From Planctomycetales bacterium (GTDB lineage Bacteria > Planctomycetota > Planctomycetia > Pirellulales > Lacipirellulaceae): 64,000 bases of DNA. A program made the position numbers and the translations under genes. Shown here one piece after another: positions 22,581-31,287 of the stretch. The DNA lies in NCBI GenBank assembly GCA_020427155.1, contig JAGQOW010000011.1, forward strand, positions 1 to 64,000, in the 5' to 3' direction. Every line of letters starts with the position of its first letter. The first letter of the stretch is position 1. The notes beneath the pieces were generated by a model. It was not told the DNA's origin. It did no database searches and saw only the letters and a list, made by a program, of their open reading frames with translations.

Positions 22581-23429
22581 CTAAGTGTGCAAGACCTTGC
22601 GGCTGGGCAGATCGAGATGACGAACGTTTCCCGGTATATAGATTGCCTGGAAAGCGAGAGGTGCCTGATGGTGGGAGTACGACCGCACCTCAAGCACCAT
22701 TCCGAATCGCTTCTTGGCCGTGAGGCCGAGCATCTGTCCGATTTCCGCAGAAAACTCCGTGGCATGGATTTGCTGGGAAACCGAGAGCGTGGGTGCGTTG
22801 AAGCGTTCGGCAAGGATGGTGCGGATCAGAACGCGGTTCAGTTCCTGCAAGGGCATGGCGAGAATCGAACGAAAACGTTCGCCATCGATATACAACTCGC
22901 TCAGGCAGTCGAATTCGTCGGCAACCTTGATACGCCGACGTACTCGGATGAATTTACGCGCACTGGCGAGGAAACCGATCCACGGGCCATCGGCCGTGAC
23001 GGCCGTGCAATCGATGGCTTCGGCGTAGACCGGCATGAGTGCAACACCATCATCGCCAATGAAGCGGAAGTGCAGGAGTTGTTCGGCCTGGGAGCTTGGG
23101 CTGACAAAAGTGCCGTGACCATGGCGCCGCACGACCACGTTGTCGGCAGCCAGTCGGGACAGGGCCTTCTGCACGGTTCCCAGGCTCAGGCCAACAGCGT
23201 CAGCAATTTCCTTTTCCGGTGGCAACTTGTCGCCGGCGGCCCAGTGGCCATCGGCCATCAGGTTCAGCATCGCGCGCCGAAGGCGGCTGTGGCGCGGTTC
23301 GTCGCTCGTGGAGAGGCTTTCCAGTGCCAAGCGTAAGCGCTCAAGCGCACTTGTCGCCGACTCCCCTTCGTCCGGTTTGGACGAAGAAGACCTAGGAGCC
23401 AATTTTTTGACGGCTATTGCGTTTTTCAT
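22581..23429 (-). CDS. GntR/HutC-family regulator with UTRA domain
   Basis: A 282-residue regulator. A GntR winged HTH at about 45-110 (LRRAMLNLMADGHWAAGDKLPPEKEIADAVGLSLGTVQKALSRLAADN) is followed by a UTRA-type ligand domain (RFIGDDGVALMPVYAEAI ... EVRSYSHHQAPLAFQAIYIPG). The N-terminal 40 residues are low complexity. It is divergent from the ABC importer genes, and a long palindrome lies between them at 23442-23475. It probably represses the importer and aconitase X genes until the substrate binds. Confidence 0.9.
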   Translation of the reverse strand: MKNAIAVKKLAPRSSSSKPDEGESATSALERLRLALESLSTSDEPRHSRLRRAMLNLMADGHWAAGDKLPPEKEIADAVGLSLGTVQKALSRLAADNVVVRRHGHGTFVSPSSQAEQLLHFRFIGDDGVALMPVYAEAIDCTAVTADGPWIGFLASARKFIRVRRRIKVADEFDCLSELYIDGERFRSILAMPLQELNRVLIRTILAERFNAPTLSVSQQIHATEFSAEIGQMLGLTAKKRFGMVLEVRSYSHHQAPLAFQAIYIPGNVRHLDLPSRKVLHT

Positions 23430-23441
23430 GGCGAGTATCTA

Positions 23442-23475
23442 TAGTCCTTCAAAGCTATATAGCTTAAGAGGACTA
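23442..23475. promoter_or_regulatory. 34-bp palindromic operator between GntR and importer
   Basis: TAGTCCT (23442-23448) and AGGACTA (23469-23475) are symmetric about 23458.5, where AAGCTATATAGCTT (23452-23465) is a perfect 14-bp palindrome. It sits 13 bases from the GntR start and about 50 from the permease start, the expected place for a GntR-type operator serving both directions. Confidence 0.65.
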
Positions 23476-23523
23476 AGGTAAATCAGCAAGTTCTCATCAA
23501 GCAATTATAGAGAGGAGGTCACC

Positions 23524-24330
23524 GTGCCCCAGGAGAGAGCAACAAAGCGCAGCGGTTGCGCGAAGCAACGAGGATTCTCAACCGCCACATTTCTCGCCGG
23601 CGTTGCGTCATTTCTGACGCTTGGCGCCGCTTGGGGAGTGCTCTGGTGGTCAAACCTTTTCGATCGCGGTCTGCTCCCGGCTCCATGGGAGGTGCTGAAA
23701 GTCCTGATCGAACAGATGACGGAAAAGGAACTTTGGCTCGACATCCTTCTGTCGACTCGCCGGGTTGTGGTCGGCGTGGTCTGCGGATTGGCCATCGCGT
23801 TACCGGTTGGATTTCTTCTAGGTTGGTACAAATCCGTGCGGGCGTTCATCGATCCGGTGATCAACTTCTACCGTGCCTTGCCACCAATCGCGCTGATCCC
23901 TCTGGTCATCGTCTATTTCGGAATTGGTGAGCCGGCCCGCGTTTCGGTCCTGATCTATGCCGCCTTCTTCAGCAGCGTGATCGTGATCTACGAAGGCATC
24001 AAGATGATCCCGCCGATCTATATCCGCGTTTCCAAAGCGCTGGGCGCATCGGACTTCGAGATCTTCAAGAAGATCATCGTACCGGCCGCGCTACCTCATG
24101 TTCTGACGGCATTCCGGGTTTCCACTGGTGTGTGCTGGACCACGCTGGTGGCGGCTGAACTGGTGGCTGCCGAACGTGGCCTGGGTGCCGTGATCGTCAA
24201 CGGTCAGAACTTCTTTCAGGTTCCGGTCATCTTCGTCGGCATCATCATGATCGGAACAGTGGCAGTCCTAATGGATCAGGTCTTGCGCTATGCGACAGCG
24301 CATCTCCTGACGTGGCAGGAGTCGATGTAA
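23524..24330 (+). CDS. ABC importer permease, NitT/TauT type
   Basis: A 268-residue inner-membrane permease of the SsuC/TauC/NrtB class. There are about six hydrophobic segments, and the EAA-loop is readable at about 155-185 (YEGIKMIPPIYIRVSKALGASDFEIFKKIIVPAALPHVLTAFRV). GTG 23524 follows GAGGAGG. It overlaps the ATPase gene (TAATG). With the ATPase and binding protein it should import an organic anion that feeds the neighbouring enzymes. Confidence 0.9.
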   Translation: MPQERATKRSGCAKQRGFSTATFLAGVASFLTLGAAWGVLWWSNLFDRGLLPAPWEVLKVLIEQMTEKELWLDILLSTRRVVVGVVCGLAIALPVGFLLGWYKSVRAFIDPVINFYRALPPIALIPLVIVYFGIGEPARVSVLIYAAFFSSVIVIYEGIKMIPPIYIRVSKALGASDFEIFKKIIVPAALPHVLTAFRVSTGVCWTTLVAAELVAAERGLGAVIVNGQNFFQVPVIFVGIIMIGTVAVLMDQVLRYATAHLLTWQESM

Positions 24331-25151
24331 TGGAAACCCAACGCCAGGAAGCACGCGAACGCGTCATCTTCAAAAACGTCTCGAAGACCTATCACGGTGA
24401 TCACGGAAGCGTTAAGGTGGTTGAAGACGTTTCCTTCAAGCTCGCCGAAGGTGAATTCGTCTCCCTAATTGGGCCCTCGGGTTGCGGCAAGACCACCATG
24501 CTCCAGATGCTGGCCGGGTTCGTCACTCAGGACACGGGCCAGATCACTCTGGATGGAGGGCCGATCAAAGGCCCGGGAAGTGATCGCGGTGTGATATTCC
24601 AGGAGTACGGGGTCTTTCCCTGGCTCACGGTCGAGAAGAATATCGACTTCGGCCTCTCTCTCCGTTGCAACAAGCATCTGGAGTCCCAGCGCAAGGAGCT
24701 TGTTGCGCACTACTTGAAGCTGATGCACCTCAACGGATTCGAGAATGCCTATCCAAAGCATCTCTCCGGTGGCATGCGGCAACGCCTCGCGCTTGCCCGT
24801 GCCTACGCGGTGAATCCAAACATCCTGCTGATGGATGAGCCATTTGGCGCCCTCGACGCGCAAACCCGCCTGGCATTGCAGTTGCAATTGATGGAGGTGC
24901 TGACCGAGGAGCGAAAGACGGTGCTGCTGATTACGCACTCCGTCGAGGAAGCCATCTTCCTGTCCAATCGAATCCTGATTATTTCCGCCCGGCCGTCGAA
25001 GATCCTGCGCGTGGTCGATGTGCCTTTCCCATATCCGCGAACACCGGAGCTCACGGCAACTCCGGAATTCCAGAGGCTGCGTCTTGAGCTAGAGGAGGTC
25101 AGCATGCAGCAGTACGCAAAGCAGCAGGAACTTGCCGCAGAAACCCAATAA
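24330..25151 (+). CDS. ABC importer ATP-binding protein, NitT/TauT type
   Basis: A 273-residue ATPase of the SsuB/TauB class. Walker A GPSGCGKTT, Q-loop IFQEYGVFPWLT, signature LSGGMRQRLALARAY, Walker B ILLMDEPFGALD and the switch His in LLITHSVEEAIFLSNRI are all present. ATG 24330 shares a base with the permease stop codon (TAATG). It energises import through the preceding permease. Confidence 0.95.
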   Translation: METQRQEARERVIFKNVSKTYHGDHGSVKVVEDVSFKLAEGEFVSLIGPSGCGKTTMLQMLAGFVTQDTGQITLDGGPIKGPGSDRGVIFQEYGVFPWLTVEKNIDFGLSLRCNKHLESQRKELVAHYLKLMHLNGFENAYPKHLSGGMRQRLALARAYAVNPNILLMDEPFGALDAQTRLALQLQLMEVLTEERKTVLLITHSVEEAIFLSNRILIISARPSKILRVVDVPFPYPRTPELTATPEFQRLRLELEEVSMQQYAKQQELAAETQ

Positions 25152-25169
25152 CGAAACAAGGAGAGAGCT

Positions 25170-26195
25170 ATGAGCAATATTCCATCCCGTCGCAAAGCGC
25201 TAGGCCAACTGGCCGCCATGACAGCCGCACCGATGCTTGCCGCCAGTCCATTTCGCCATGTGTATGCGCAGACGGCCAAGCAAATTCGTGTCGGCTACCT
25301 GCACATTCCGTCCTGCGACAGCCAGATGTGGCTGATGAAGGAATACGGCTATTGGGCCAAAGAAGGTCTGGAACCCGTATTCACCCGGTTCAATACCGGC
25401 ATCGAGGGCTTCTCGGCACTAGTAGGAGGCAGCGTTGACGTGTTCTCCACGGGTGGCGTTACCCACAATTTTCCGGCCCGTGGCCAAGGTGTGGTTGTAT
25501 TGCCCAATACCGTCGAGTGGGGTGGTCAGGTGTTCGGGCGCACGGACGCCGGGGTCAACTCGTTGGCTGATCTCAAGGGCAAGAAAATCTCGACCACTCT
25601 CGGGACGACCGGGCAGATCTTCCTGCACACCGCGCTCAAGAGTGTGGGACTCGATTCCACCAAGGATATCGAAATTGTCAGTCAGACCATGCCCAATGCG
25701 GTGACATCCTTCATGACCGGAAGCCTTCCCGCGTTATCGACTTGGGTTCCGTTCAATTTGCGCGCCCGGGAAGCAAAGTCGGCGAAGCTGCTGGCGGAGG
25801 CGCGGCAATTTGCGTCGAAGGGTGCGGGATACGTGATTACCGCCTACTCCACCAACAAGAAGATTCTGGAAACCAATCCGGATCTGATCCGCCGTCTGAT
25901 CGCCGCTTGGGGGCCTGCCAACGAAATGCTGAGAACGAAGAAGGAAGAGTCGGCCCAGCTACTGTTGAGCAAGTACTACAAGGGTGAAATGGAGCCGGCT
26001 GACATGACCGCCAATTTTGGAGCCATGGATCTCCATGGAAATTCTGAATGGGCCGGAAAGATGGCAGATGGAAGCCTGGTCGGGATGCTTGATTCAGTTA
26101 CGAAGATGTTCGTCGAGTTCGGCGCCATGAAGGATCCCCTTCCCGCCGCGAAGTACTCGGACTTCTCGTTCTATTCGGCGGCTTTCAAGAAATAA
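25170..26195 (+). CDS. Periplasmic substrate-binding protein, NMT1/SsuA type
   Basis: A 341-residue binding protein. The N-terminus (SRRKALGQLAAMTAAPMLAASPF ... VYAQ) is a twin-arginine-like signal with cleavage after AYAQ-type residues. The mature part is of the NMT1/SsuA fold (IRVGYLHIPSCDSQMWLMKEYGYWAKEGLEPVF, ALVGGSVDVFSTGGV, LKGKKISTTLGTTGQIFLH). The ligand is likely a small sulfonate-, nitrate- or carboxylate-like anion, but residues do not settle it. Good GGAGAGAG ribosome site before ATG 25170. Confidence 0.9.
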   Translation: MSNIPSRRKALGQLAAMTAAPMLAASPFRHVYAQTAKQIRVGYLHIPSCDSQMWLMKEYGYWAKEGLEPVFTRFNTGIEGFSALVGGSVDVFSTGGVTHNFPARGQGVVVLPNTVEWGGQVFGRTDAGVNSLADLKGKKISTTLGTTGQIFLHTALKSVGLDSTKDIEIVSQTMPNAVTSFMTGSLPALSTWVPFNLRAREAKSAKLLAEARQFASKGAGYVITAYSTNKKILETNPDLIRRLIAAWGPANEMLRTKKEESAQLLLSKYYKGEMEPADMTANFGAMDLHGNSEWAGKMADGSLVGMLDSVTKMFVEFGAMKDPLPAAKYSDFSFYSAAFKK

Positions 26196-26302
26196 CGCAA
26201 TCATCCGGATTGAAGGCATTGGGCGATTCCGGATCAAACGATTTGGTTCGGGGTCGCTCGCAATCGCTGTAGCCCATGACCGTGGAGGCTTGACCACTAG
26301 CC

Positions 26303-27532
26303 ATGAAATTGAACGACGAAGAAAAATCAATGCTCGCCGGCGAACAAGGGCGTGTGGCCAAGCAGGCTATCGAGCACCAGATCCAGGTAGGCAGGTTCTT
26401 TGGGGCGGCGGATTTCGTGCCCGTCACTCAAGCGCACATCATGGCGGACACAGAGAGCTTGGGCGAAGCAGGTGTCGTGTGGTTGGAAGATTTAGCGAAT
26501 GCCGGTGAGCGGGGCGTACGTATTCCAACTATCACGGACCCCCGGGGAACGGATTTCACCAAGGCAGAAAAGCTAGGCCAGGCCGAATGGATGCTTTCCC
26601 TGGAGCGGCGTGCGATCAATGCCTTTCGGCGTCTCGGGGTCAGCATGACCGATACCTGCATCAACTACCAGACCGTGGTTGCGGCGACGCGTGGGGAGCA
26701 TGTCGCGTTCGGCGATACCGGCGTTGTGATCTATACGAATTCGATTGGTGGCGCAAAGTCGAACTTTGAAGGTGGGCCATCGGCGTTGGCCGCCGGGATT
26801 ACAGGCCGCACCCCTCGTTACGGCTACCACCTCGAAAGCCATCGACAGGCTACCGTGCGAATTCAACTTGAATGGACGCCACGCGAACTTAGCGACTGGG
26901 GCGCTCTGGGGGCGATCATCGGCCGCATCTGTGGCAATTACTGGCAGGTGCCTGTGGTGGACGGCTTTGACCGATTTCCCACTTCGGACGAGATCAAGCA
27001 TTTTGGTGCGGCAATGGCGAGCTTTGGTTCGACTGCCTTGTTTCACCTCGTAGGCATAACCCCCGAGGCTTACTCCCTAAGCGCTGTAGGTGGCGATCGG
27101 CTGCCGATCGGCCACCGGATCGGTGAGGAAGACATTCGTCGCTTAAAGAAAAGCTACGCGGCGGACAAGACTATCGATCTGGTTGTCTTCTCCGCGCCCC
27201 AGCTCAGCTTGTACGAACTGCGCGACCTGGCGGGGCTTTGTCAGGGGCGAACCTTCAAACGCCCGTTGCTAGTCACAACGAGCCCCCAGGTCAAACCGGA
27301 TTCCGACCGGTTCGGTTACACCGAAACGATCGAGAGTGCGGGTGGAACAGTACTTACCGGGATGTGTTTCTATCAATCCTACGCCCGCGAAATGAGCGAA
27401 GCGAACGGCTGGCGGCGTCTTGCCACCAATAGTGCGAAGCTGGTCAACATTCTGGGTGGCTATGGCTATGTCCCGATGCTTGCCTCGATGACCGATTGTG
27501 TCGATGCGGCCGAAACCGGAGAACTCAAATGA
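26303..27532 (+). CDS. Aconitase X catalytic (large) subunit
   Basis: A 409-residue aconitase X (DUF521) large domain, an Fe-S-type dehydratase related to aconitase. Conserved regions: LAGEQGRVAKQAIEHQIQVGRFFGA, ITDPRGTDFTKAE, DTCINYQTV with a candidate cluster Cys, GEHVAFGDTGVVIYTNSIGGAKSNFEGGPSALAAGITGRTP and FSAPQLSLYEL. Known AcnX enzymes dehydrate cis-3-hydroxy-L-proline in bacteria or mevalonate 5-phosphate in archaea. Neighbours do not include proline genes, so another hydroxy acid is likely. It overlaps the small-subunit gene (ATGA). GGAGG lies 14 bases upstream, a long spacing. Confidence 0.9.
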   Translation: MKLNDEEKSMLAGEQGRVAKQAIEHQIQVGRFFGAADFVPVTQAHIMADTESLGEAGVVWLEDLANAGERGVRIPTITDPRGTDFTKAEKLGQAEWMLSLERRAINAFRRLGVSMTDTCINYQTVVAATRGEHVAFGDTGVVIYTNSIGGAKSNFEGGPSALAAGITGRTPRYGYHLESHRQATVRIQLEWTPRELSDWGALGAIIGRICGNYWQVPVVDGFDRFPTSDEIKHFGAAMASFGSTALFHLVGITPEAYSLSAVGGDRLPIGHRIGEEDIRRLKKSYAADKTIDLVVFSAPQLSLYELRDLAGLCQGRTFKRPLLVTTSPQVKPDSDRFGYTETIESAGGTVLTGMCFYQSYAREMSEANGWRRLATNSAKLVNILGGYGYVPMLASMTDCVDAAETGELK

Positions 27533-27936
27533 CGCTCTTTAAGGCCAGGCATGCAATGGGATCGAAAGTTACTGGGACGGCGCTAGTGGCCAACGATGGC
27601 TTCTCGGCGCGATACGACCTTGATCGTATCAATGGAGTTTTCTCACGGCCTACGCACAAGCTGGCTGGTAGATCTTACGTTGATCGAATTCTGATTCTTG
27701 ACACAGCTAAAGGCGGAGTGGCGACAGCCTGGATGCTCCACGAAATGAAGGCACGGAATATGGCTCCGATGGCCATCGTTCTCAATTCCGTGAATACGAT
27801 ATTGGCTCAGGGAGCCGCAATGGCTGGGATGACAATGCTTGCCGGGTTCGACGTGGACGTCACACAGTCAATTGCTGATGGTGCCACCGTGGAACTGGAT
27901 CCTGATACCGGAACCCTGAGGGTGGTAGCAGACTAG
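27529..27936 (+). CDS. Aconitase X swivel-domain (small) subunit
   Basis: A 135-residue DUF126 swivel domain (FSRPTHKLAGRSYVDRILILDTAKGGVATAWMLHEMKARNMAPMAIVLNSVN), the partner of the aconitase X large subunit. The Ser/Gly-rich GGVATAW segment corresponds to the substrate-binding loop. Four-base overlap with the large-subunit gene implies equimolar synthesis. Last gene of the catabolic locus; an IS element begins 77 bases downstream. Confidence 0.9.
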   Translation: MTLFKARHAMGSKVTGTALVANDGFSARYDLDRINGVFSRPTHKLAGRSYVDRILILDTAKGGVATAWMLHEMKARNMAPMAIVLNSVNTILAQGAAMAGMTMLAGFDVDVTQSIADGATVELDPDTGTLRVVAD

Positions 27937-28013
27937 CTCTGACCTCGCGTTAATCTAGTCGAGCATCGCGACCAACTTGATGGTCATTAACGCTCGATCC
28001 GTAAAGCCAATAT

Positions 28014-29119
28014 TATTGAGAACCGTATAAATAACTGTCAACGCCATGATGGGTAAGAACGTTAATCTGCTTGTGTTCGTTTCGGGGTGCGACGATGAAG
28101 CACAAGCGAGATTTCAAGGCATTGGAGAAACGCCGGCTGAAGGGTGCAAAGCTCTTGGCACGCGGCATGTCGAAGTCGGAGGTTGCTCGGGAGTTGGGCG
28201 TGGCGCGACAAACGGTAGCGACTTGGGAGCAGAAGCTGGCCGAGGGCGGCAAGGAATCGCTCAAGCGCGGCGATTTGGGTCGGCCACGCCAACTCGACGC
28301 CGAGCAGGAGCGAGAACTGGGCAAGGTACTCATGGCGGGCGCCTTGGCAGCCGGGTATCCGACCGAGCTATGGACGCTGCCACGGATCGGCAAAGTCATC
28401 GCCAGGCAGTTTGGCGTGGAATACAGCACGGGCCATTTGTGGCACCTGCTGCGCCGGCTGGGTTTCTCTTGCCAGAAGCCCGAGAAGCGGGCCATCCAGC
28501 GCAACGAGCCGGAGATTGTTCGCTGGAAGCGACACGGCTGGCCTGCGCTCAAAAAAAAGCCCAGCGAGAAGACCGCACCATCGTCTTCATCGACGAATCC
28601 GGATTGAGCGAACGGCCCAGCGTCGCCCGCACCTGGAGCCTGCGCGGCCAGACGCCGGTTCTTCAGCACAGTTTCACCTGGAAGCAACTCTCGGCCATTG
28701 CCGGTCTGTCCTTTTCGCAGTTCTACTTTCGGATCTTTCCCGGCGCCATTCGTTCCGAGCAGATCATCGAATTTCTGGGTGCGCTCAAGCGACAGATCAA
28801 GAAGCCGCTGCTGATCATCTGGGATGGCGCTGCGATCCATCGCAGCCGCAAGGTCAGCGCCTGGTTGGAACAACTGAACGGACATATCGCGGTTGCGCGA
28901 CTGCCGGCCTATGCTCCCGAACTCAATCCGGTTGAAGCGATCTGGGCCTATCTCAAGAAGCATGAAATCGCCAATCTGTGCCTCGACACTATTGGCGAAG
29001 TCGGTCGGTTCGCCCGCTATCGCCTCAAGTCCATGCAGCGCAGACCAACGCTGATCACCGCGTTCTGGAAACAAGCTGAGCTGGCGATCTGACGTCATCT
29101 ACTTATACGAGTCTCAATA
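28014..29119 (+). mobile_element. IS630-family insertion sequence, complete
   Basis: A 1106-bp element with matching ends. The left terminus TATTGAGAACCGTATAAATA and the inverted right terminus TATTGAGACTCGTATAAGTA agree at most positions. Both ends carry TA, as expected for IS630/Tc1-type insertion at a TA dinucleotide. It encodes one transposase in two frames joined by a -1 frameshift signal. Intact ends and an intact DDE triad suggest a recently active copy. Confidence 0.88.
28095..29092 (+). CDS. IS630 transposase made by -1 frameshifting
   Basis: Frame one (from ATG 28095) carries the N-terminal HTH region (LARGMSKSEVARELGVARQTVATW). The catalytic part lies in the -1 frame. At 28551-28559 eight A residues and G form A AAA AAG, the same slippery heptamer as dnaX, and slipping there joins LKKK to AQREDRTIVFIDESG. 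The joined product is about 332 residues. The DDE residues are IDESG, IIWDGAAIH and PELNPVEAIWAYLK. Without slippage frame one runs on to a stop at 28605-28607. Confidence 0.88.
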
Positions 29120-29476
29120 GGAGCGAGTGTCGGCTGGAGCGGCCTTTTGGCATGCGCGCCAACATCGCCCGCAATGCGCTACCGACCGGCCGTCAGGCAG
29201 CAATTTGCGCTGATCAGTGGCTTGCCAGTCGGCAGACTCACACAATTTATCCTAAGCGGAAGTCGCCACAATTCAGTAGCAGGCGGCGAACGCTTTTCCG
29301 ATAATTGACCGCTGGTCGGCGGCCAGATGGACCTCACGGAAGGGGGCATCCGCGTGCCCTGGATTGCCTCTACATAAATTCAGAGTTCGGCGAATTGCAA
29401 TTTGTAACAAACACTGAGTCGGAAGTTCATGGACTCTTGAGTAAGATAGTAACAAGTTACTTACCTCTTGCTCATC
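29120..29476. other. Intergenic region with TetR operator candidate
   Basis: No gene seen. Near the right end AGTAACAAGTTACT (29448-29461) is a perfect 14-bp palindrome 16 bases before the TetR start, a likely autoregulatory operator. The preceding AT-rich stretch (29395-29445) probably holds the promoter. The left part may be remnant DNA flanking the insertion sequence. Confidence 0.5.
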
Positions 29477-30118
29477 ATGAACAGCACTCCTGCTCCGGAA
29501 ACATCAGCTGCCGAGCCTCGCCAACGCCAGTCGGCGGAGACGCGTCGCGAGGAAACCGTTGAGGCGGTGATCCAACTGGCGGGCGAGCATGGCCCCGATG
29601 GCATCACCACCCAGGCCATCGCCTCGCGCATCGGCGTCACCCATGGTGCGCTGTTCCGCCACTTTCCCGACAAGGCAGCAATTTGGCGCACCGTATTCGA
29701 CTGGTTGGGCAACCGCCTCGGACGTGTCGCCGATGTCGCCATCGCCACCGGCGGCACGCCGCTGGAATTGCTGGAACGGCTGTTTCACGCACAGGTGGCC
29801 TTCGTCACCGATCATCCCGGCGTGCCGCGTATCCTGTTCCACGAGCTTCAACGGCCGGCCGGTTCGCCCCTCCAGGCGCTGGCGTGCAACATTGTCGGCG
29901 GCTACCGCGAGCGCCTGAAAACCTTGTTTTGTCGCGCCAAGGAGGCGGGTGAGCTGCCCTCCGACCTGGACGAAGAAGCAGCGGCGGTCCTGTTCGTTGG
30001 CACCATCCAGGGTCTTGTCGTGCAAAGCACACTCTTCTCCGGTGCGCTCGACATGCGCGAAGCAGCACAGCGCATCTTTCCCCTCCTGCTCGACGGATTT
30101 CGCGGAGCCCGGTCATGA
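29477..30118 (+). CDS. TetR/AcrR-family repressor of the efflux operon
   Basis: A 213-residue TetR regulator. The HTH at about 20-65 (RREETVEAVIQLAGEHGPDGITTQAIASRIGVTHGALFRHFPDKAAIW) is followed by the helical ligand domain. Its stop overlaps the start of the membrane-fusion protein gene (ATGA), so it is co-transcribed with the exporter and probably represses the operon through the palindrome at 29448-29461. ATG 29477. Confidence 0.92.
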   Translation: MNSTPAPETSAAEPRQRQSAETRREETVEAVIQLAGEHGPDGITTQAIASRIGVTHGALFRHFPDKAAIWRTVFDWLGNRLGRVADVAIATGGTPLELLERLFHAQVAFVTDHPGVPRILFHELQRPAGSPLQALACNIVGGYRERLKTLFCRAKEAGELPSDLDEEAAAVLFVGTIQGLVVQSTLFSGALDMREAAQRIFPLLLDGFRGARS

Positions 30119-31287
30119 ACACCCCCTCCAAACGGACGCTGGTCGTTGGCTTGCTTGCCATCGCCTTTCTCGCCGGCTTCGGCTGGATCGTTGCCACCCA
30201 AGGCCCGCTGGCGCCAGTTAAGGTGACCGTGGCGCAAGCCCGCGAAGCGCGGATCGAGCGCACGCTGTTCGGCATCGCCACGGTCGAGGCACGCCGCAGT
30301 CACGCCATTGGGCCGACCCAGGCCGGGCGTGTCGCAAGCATGCTGGTGGACCAAGGCGACGCCGTCAAGGTCGGCCAGCTGCTGGCGGAAATGGAAGCGG
30401 TTGACCTCGATGCGCGCCTCGCCGCCGGCGCGGCGGCGGCCGCCGCCGCCGTGCAGCGCGTGACAGCGGCCGAAGCTGCGCTGGCCGAAGCGGGCAGTCG
30501 GGCGCAACTGGCAAAAAACAGCGCGGAGCGCTACGCCGACCTGCGCCGGAAGAACTTCGTCAGCCAGGAAGCCGCCGATGCCAAAGCCCATGACGCGGCC
30601 GCCACGCAGGCGGCACGACAGTCCGCCGCCGCCGCGCTTGCGGCAGCGAAGGAGGACCTGCGGCGGGCGCAATCGGAGGCCGCCGGTGCCGGACTGAATC
30701 GCGCCAACCTGCGCCTCGTCAGCCCGGTGGATGGCATCGTCACCGCGCGCCTCGCCGAACCCGGCACCACGGTGGTGGCGGGCCAAGCGGTGATCCAGGT
30801 GATCGACCCGGCCTCGCTGTGGCTGCGCGTGCGCATCGACCAGGGCCGCTCCAATGGCCTGACTCCTGGCCTGTCGGCGGAAGTCACGCTGCGTTCGCGG
30901 CCCCAAGAAAAGCTCGCTGGACGGGTCGAACGCGTCGATTGGGTGGGTGACGCAGTGACCGAGGAACGCATTGCCAACGTAGTGCTCAACGACAATTTCG
31001 GCCAACTGGCGATCGGTGAGCTAGCGGAGGTCACGCTGCGTCTGCCGCCCATCGACAAAGCACTGACCGTCCCCGCCGCCGCCATTCACCGCCAGGGCAC
31101 CAGCAGCGGCGTCTGGCAGGTGGCGGAGGGCCGCGCGCGCTTCCGGCCGGCAACAACCGGCGCGATCTCCGCCGACGGACTAGTGGAGATCCGCCAGGGA
31201 CTTGCGACCGGCGATGCGGTGATCGTCCATTCCGGCAGGACGATCGCCGACGGCACGCGCATCAAGCCCGTGGATGGGCTGCAATGA
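30115..31287 (+). CDS. HlyD-family periplasmic adaptor of an ABC exporter
   Basis: A 390-residue membrane-fusion protein. An N-terminal membrane anchor (LVVGLLAIAFLAGFGWIVA) is followed by a lipoyl half (GRVASMLVDQGDAVKVGQLLAEME), an Ala-rich coiled-coil hairpin (about 100-195), the second lipoyl half (RLVSPVDGIVTARLAEPGTTV) and a beta-barrel. It should link the inner-membrane ABC exporter encoded next to an outer-membrane channel supplied from elsewhere. It overlaps its neighbours by four bases on both sides. Confidence 0.9.
   Translation: MNTPSKRTLVVGLLAIAFLAGFGWIVATQGPLAPVKVTVAQAREARIERTLFGIATVEARRSHAIGPTQAGRVASMLVDQGDAVKVGQLLAEMEAVDLDARLAAGAAAAAAAVQRVTAAEAALAEAGSRAQLAKNSAERYADLRRKNFVSQEAADAKAHDAAATQAARQSAAAALAAAKEDLRRAQSEAAGAGLNRANLRLVSPVDGIVTARLAEPGTTVVAGQAVIQVIDPASLWLRVRIDQGRSNGLTPGLSAEVTLRSRPQEKLAGRVERVDWVGDAVTEERIANVVLNDNFGQLAIGELAEVTLRLPPIDKALTVPAAAIHRQGTSSGVWQVAEGRARFRPATTGAISADGLVEIRQGLATGDAVIVHSGRTIADGTRIKPVDGLQ

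Noticed and set aside
28013..29098. 361-codon minus-strand frame across the IS element
   Set aside because: Antisense of an IS630 transposase with a clear DDE triad and terminal repeats; composition is a mirror of the coding strand.
29902..31005. 367-codon minus-strand frame over the efflux adaptor gene
   Set aside because: His/Gly/Arg-rich shadow of the Ala-rich coiled coil; no family features.
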